From the NCBI GenBank assembly GCA_963701245.1, contig OY969576.1, positions 1,116,001-1,180,000 on the forward strand: a DNA stretch of 64,000 nt, in the 5' to 3' direction. The translations under genes were made by a program, and so were the position numbers. Under the pieces are notes generated by a model. That model saw only the letters and a program-made list of their open reading frames with translations. It searched no databases and was not told the origin of the DNA. The stretch is from CAWCCP01 sp963701245. Lineage in GTDB: Bacteria > Patescibacteriota > Saccharimonadia > Saccharimonadales > UBA4665. Positions 61,365 to 64,000 of this stretch are shown here, piece by piece. Positions within the stretch are counted from its first letter, which is position 1; every line of letters begins with the position of its first letter.

Positions 61365-62198
61365 TTACCTTGTAAACGCCAGGACTAAAACGACGATCAG
61401 CAAGACGGCAATGACTGCAGTCAGCGTGATATCGAGCGTCCGGCTGCGGTAAACTTGCTGCTTGTATGGATTGGTTCTATTGGCCGAACGATGGTTTGTC
61501 ATTGGATCAAAAGGTTCGCCGTCCGAATTACTATTTGTGCCAGTCTGTGCAAGTTCCACGTCATTATCTTGCTGATCCTTGGCGCTATTATCTGACGCTT
61601 GATGGGAACTATCACGCATCACTGGATCACGCTCAAAATCTATTTCATGCTGAACAATTTCCGCGCGTAATGCTTCGTGCAGATTACCACCTCTTAAATG
61701 TTCAGCCACGAGTCGCCTGAGAGCTTTCTCGCCAATTAAGTGCGTTTCGTACATATGCAGCAAACTACTGCCTTCAATGACAATCTTACTGCTCAGTTCT
61801 AGCAAATCTTCCCGACTGATTGTTTCAACATGTTGATCTATTGATAAGGTGTGCGCTTGCTCAGCAGCAGACGGCTGTCTCGTTTGAGCTTCAGCAGCAG
61901 TAATCAGGACCTGGCCAATTACTTCCGGATGTAAGCCGCCATGAATCGAATGAGCCTCTGTTGAAGACCGACGAGATTTTTCGGCTACTTCGCCACTTGA
62001 TTCCTTTGATTTGCTATCAAGTTCTGACGAGACCAGTTGGTGCCAAACTTTTTTGTGTTCGTTGTCGTCGGGTTGGCCAAGCCGTTCGTTGTCACTGGAA
62101 CTGACCTGGGGCAGTTTAAATTCGGCGTTTTTACGCCATTTCCGATTGACTCGTTTCTCTAAATAGTTTGAGTTTTCTGACTGAGGTAACCCTTCCAT
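61365..62198 (-). CDS. C-terminally anchored hypothetical protein
   Basis: 277 aa. It is highly polar and charged (Ser, Glu, Gln, Arg-rich) with a helical middle (residues ~120-200), and ends in one hydrophobic helix (T-A-V-I-A-V-L-L-I-V-V-L-V-L-A-F) followed by T-R, so it is tail-anchored with the bulk in the cytoplasm. I do not recognise it. It is divergent from the ABC exporter. Confidence 0.65.
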   Translation of the reverse strand: MEGLPQSENSNYLEKRVNRKWRKNAEFKLPQVSSSDNERLGQPDDNEHKKVWHQLVSSELDSKSKESSGEVAEKSRRSSTEAHSIHGGLHPEVIGQVLITAAEAQTRQPSAAEQAHTLSIDQHVETISREDLLELSSKIVIEGSSLLHMYETHLIGEKALRRLVAEHLRGGNLHEALRAEIVQHEIDFERDPVMRDSSHQASDNSAKDQQDNDVELAQTGTNSNSDGEPFDPMTNHRSANRTNPYKQQVYRSRTLDITLTAVIAVLLIVVLVLAFTR

Positions 62199-62451
62199 GG
62201 TACTAAAGGTTATGCCTATATATTTGCATTACTGAAGTTTTTAGTATACGATAGATAGCATTAATTAGCAATATCGGTTTGTTGTAGTAACAATCGTTAT
62301 AACCATGGAGGCGGCCAAAAATGCGAATCCTAGACCAAATAAGCTGTACTGTTACCGCTTCTGCGGGCAGCTAACTCTCATTTTCAATACTCGACATTAA
62401 AAAAATAACTGGACTTTATATTTCCACTCGCGCTGCAGGAGACAGCGTGCT
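62199..62451. promoter_or_regulatory. Divergent promoter region
   Basis: I see no ORF. It separates the minus-strand 62198 gene from the ABC exporter. CAGGAGA at ~62437 is the Shine-Dalgarno of the exporter gene. Confidence 0.45.
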
Positions 62452-64000
62452 ATGAACCCACTACCCACTTCCCGTAAAACTTTGCAAACCTATTGGCGCT
62501 ACACCATGACATATAAGCGTGACTTTTTGATCGGCTCAATTGGCGCGATCCTCGCCAGCATGACTCAAAGCATTATTCCGCCGTTCATTATTGCAAAACT
62601 GTTTGCCAAACTTCAGCTCGCCTACGCCCACCATGGAAAACTACAGATACATGAATTTGCACCCTTTCTAATAGCGTACGCGCTTGCCATGCTGGTTGGT
62701 GCAATATTTTGGCGTATTCAATCTTACTTCGTTTGGCAGTATGAAATTAAGATTAGACGAGATATTGCCAATGACGTATATGGACATTTGCAGTTGCAGA
62801 GTCAGCACTTTCATGCAGATCACTTTGCCGGTGCCCTTGTCTCGCAAACAAACAAATTTATCGGTTCCTATGAAAGACTGATGGATGATTTTATTTGGAA
62901 TATCCTACCGGGTCTCACGACACTAGTACTTGGTATTGCTGTTCTCTTTTTTATTTCAACAGGCTATGCACTCGTTCTCTTATTTGTCGCGGTGGTCTAT
63001 ATCCTAATAATGTGGCGAAGGGTGAAAATACAGCTGCCCTATAACATATCTGAAGCAGTCAAAGAAAGCCAGCAGACCGCTGCCCTGGCAGATGCAGTCA
63101 CAAATTTAAGCACGATTCGAGCTTTTGCAAGAGAAAAACATGAGGCTACCTTATTCAGCTCTAAAGTAAATGAACTCTATGCCTGCCAACGCAAACTATC
63201 TATTGAAGTTCTAAAAACAGAGGCAATCTCTCACGTTCAGACAAACACTTTCCAGGTGATTGCGGTGTTGGCAGGCTTGCTCGCTATCACAAATTTCCAT
63301 GCCAATGTGAGTGTACTGTATCTGGTTATCAGTTACACTCAAAACATCGTCAATCAGTTGTGGCAATTTAGTCGTATCGTCCGCAATGTAAACCGGAGTT
63401 TAGGTGATGCTGCTGAAATGACGCAGATTCTCGGGATTGAGCCGGAAATTCAAGATGCCAAACGCGTTAAAAAATTTATTAGTGGTCAAGGCCAGATTGA
63501 TTTCAAGCAAGTGCATTTTTACTATCCGGAAAATACTGTAGCACCTTTGTTTGAAGATTTAACGTTTTCAGTCAAACCAGGAGAAAAAATAGGCTTGGTC
63601 GGACCGAGTGGTGGCGGCAAAACTACAGTCACAAAATTGCTCCTGCGGTTTATAGATATACAGGGTGGTGAAATCCTCGTAGATAAACAGAATATTGCTA
63701 CTGTTTCCCAATTTGACTTGCGCGACCACATATCCTATGTGGCTCAAGAACCGGTACTGTTTCATCGATCAATAGCCGATAATATCCGCTACGGGCATTT
63801 ATCTGCAACGGACAAGGAAGTACAAACTGTCGCTAAAATGGCGCATGCCGATACGTTCATATCGCAACTCCCAAAGGGATATCAGACATTTGTCGGCGAA
63901 CGAGGTGTGAAGTTAAGTGACGGACAGCGCCAACGCGTGGCAATAGCTCGAGCCATGCTTAAAAATGCACCGATTATTGTTCTCGATGAAGCAACGTCAT
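62452..64000 (+). CDS. ABC exporter half-transporter (membrane plus ATPase), runs off the window
   Basis: 516 codons are visible from ATG 62452, with no stop before the edge. The N-terminal ~320 residues are a six-helix exporter domain (long helices with Y-G-H-L-Q and a coupling helix). The ATPase follows: Walker A G-P-S-G-G-G-K-T-T, Q-loop V-A-Q-E-P, signature L-S-D-G-Q-R-Q-R (Asp in place of Gly) and Walker B I-I-V-L-D-E-A-T. The domain order matches MsbA/LmrA-type exporters of lipids, peptides or drugs. The frame is too long for a track limited to closed ORFs. Substrate unknown. Confidence 0.93.
   Translation, partial: MNPLPTSRKTLQTYWRYTMTYKRDFLIGSIGAILASMTQSIIPPFIIAKLFAKLQLAYAHHGKLQIHEFAPFLIAYALAMLVGAIFWRIQSYFVWQYEIKIRRDIANDVYGHLQLQSQHFHADHFAGALVSQTNKFIGSYERLMDDFIWNILPGLTTLVLGIAVLFFISTGYALVLLFVAVVYILIMWRRVKIQLPYNISEAVKESQQTAALADAVTNLSTIRAFAREKHEATLFSSKVNELYACQRKLSIEVLKTEAISHVQTNTFQVIAVLAGLLAITNFHANVSVLYLVISYTQNIVNQLWQFSRIVRNVNRSLGDAAEMTQILGIEPEIQDAKRVKKFISGQGQIDFKQVHFYYPENTVAPLFEDLTFSVKPGEKIGLVGPSGGGKTTVTKLLLRFIDIQGGEILVDKQNIATVSQFDLRDHISYVAQEPVLFHRSIADNIRYGHLSATDKEVQTVAKMAHADTFISQLPKGYQTFVGERGVKLSDGQRQRVAIARAMLKNAPIIVLDEATS

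Overview
The window looks like one contig from a Candidatus Saccharibacteria (TM7)-type Patescibacteria genome. The clues are compact genes, a moderate G+C content, several secreted proteins sharing a prepilin-like leader (N-Q-R-G-F-D-H followed by one hydrophobic helix ending in S-H-A), and a reduced housekeeping set (LigA, RdgB, HtpX/LemA, UvrC, SecG, TrhO). This placement is inferred from gene content. TGA is a normal stop here (ligA/rdgB share an ATGA overlap), so glycine-UGA lineages are excluded. Several genes have a -10 box only 7-8 nt before the start codon, which suggests leaderless transcripts.

Bases 1-2,700 hold the start of a membrane glycosyltransferase-like gene, two small membrane-associated proteins, a metallophosphoesterase scrap and a VOC protein. 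Bases 2,740-19,700 are a recombined island. It holds three 44-bp repeats (2743, 9104, 10453), a frameshifted VapBC pair, an SDR gene cut by an IS66 element that is itself cut by an IS3 element, two large serine recombinases (7605-9116; 18087-19670, the second running antisense into tRNA-Gly), a dead resolvase-like small protein, a possible metalloprotease and a HEPN-like protein. It also holds a convergent pair: a wHTH/PD-(D/E)xK-like nuclease facing an Xre regulator plus a Ser/Thr kinase fused to a TGT-like domain. A split beta-helix protein, a winged-helix replication-relaxation-like protein and a 32-bp perfect palindrome complete it. The kinase/nuclease/HEPN group is the best candidate for an undescribed system, probably defensive.

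Bases 19,800-38,340 are more core-like: tRNA-Phe, a threonine synthase-like enzyme, a 695-aa protein with six HTH-like repeats, a slipin, tRNA-Ala, an IS with a 15-bp target duplication, a split secreted protein, then rdgB, ligA, a membrane protein, htpX, lemA, a DD-carboxypeptidase and a split surface protein. Bases 38,387-45,753 are IS-rich: an intact IS66, a PLD gene truncated by an IS3 remnant, a second IS3, an IS256-superfamily element, and a second glycosyltransferase-like gene broken by both that element and an IS200/IS605. Bases 45,900-64,000 return to core: tRNA-Val, two tRNA-Leu, a YbaK-like deacylase, a GlcD-like oxidase, secreted lectin-like and leader-bearing proteins (one with an IS inserted directly before its start), a peptide-binding protein, secG, a holin-like protein, an aminopeptidase P-like enzyme, uvrC, trhO and the beginning of an ABC exporter.

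At least seven genes carry single-base frame breaks, often at short homopolymers, so part of the apparent gene decay may be assembly indels.
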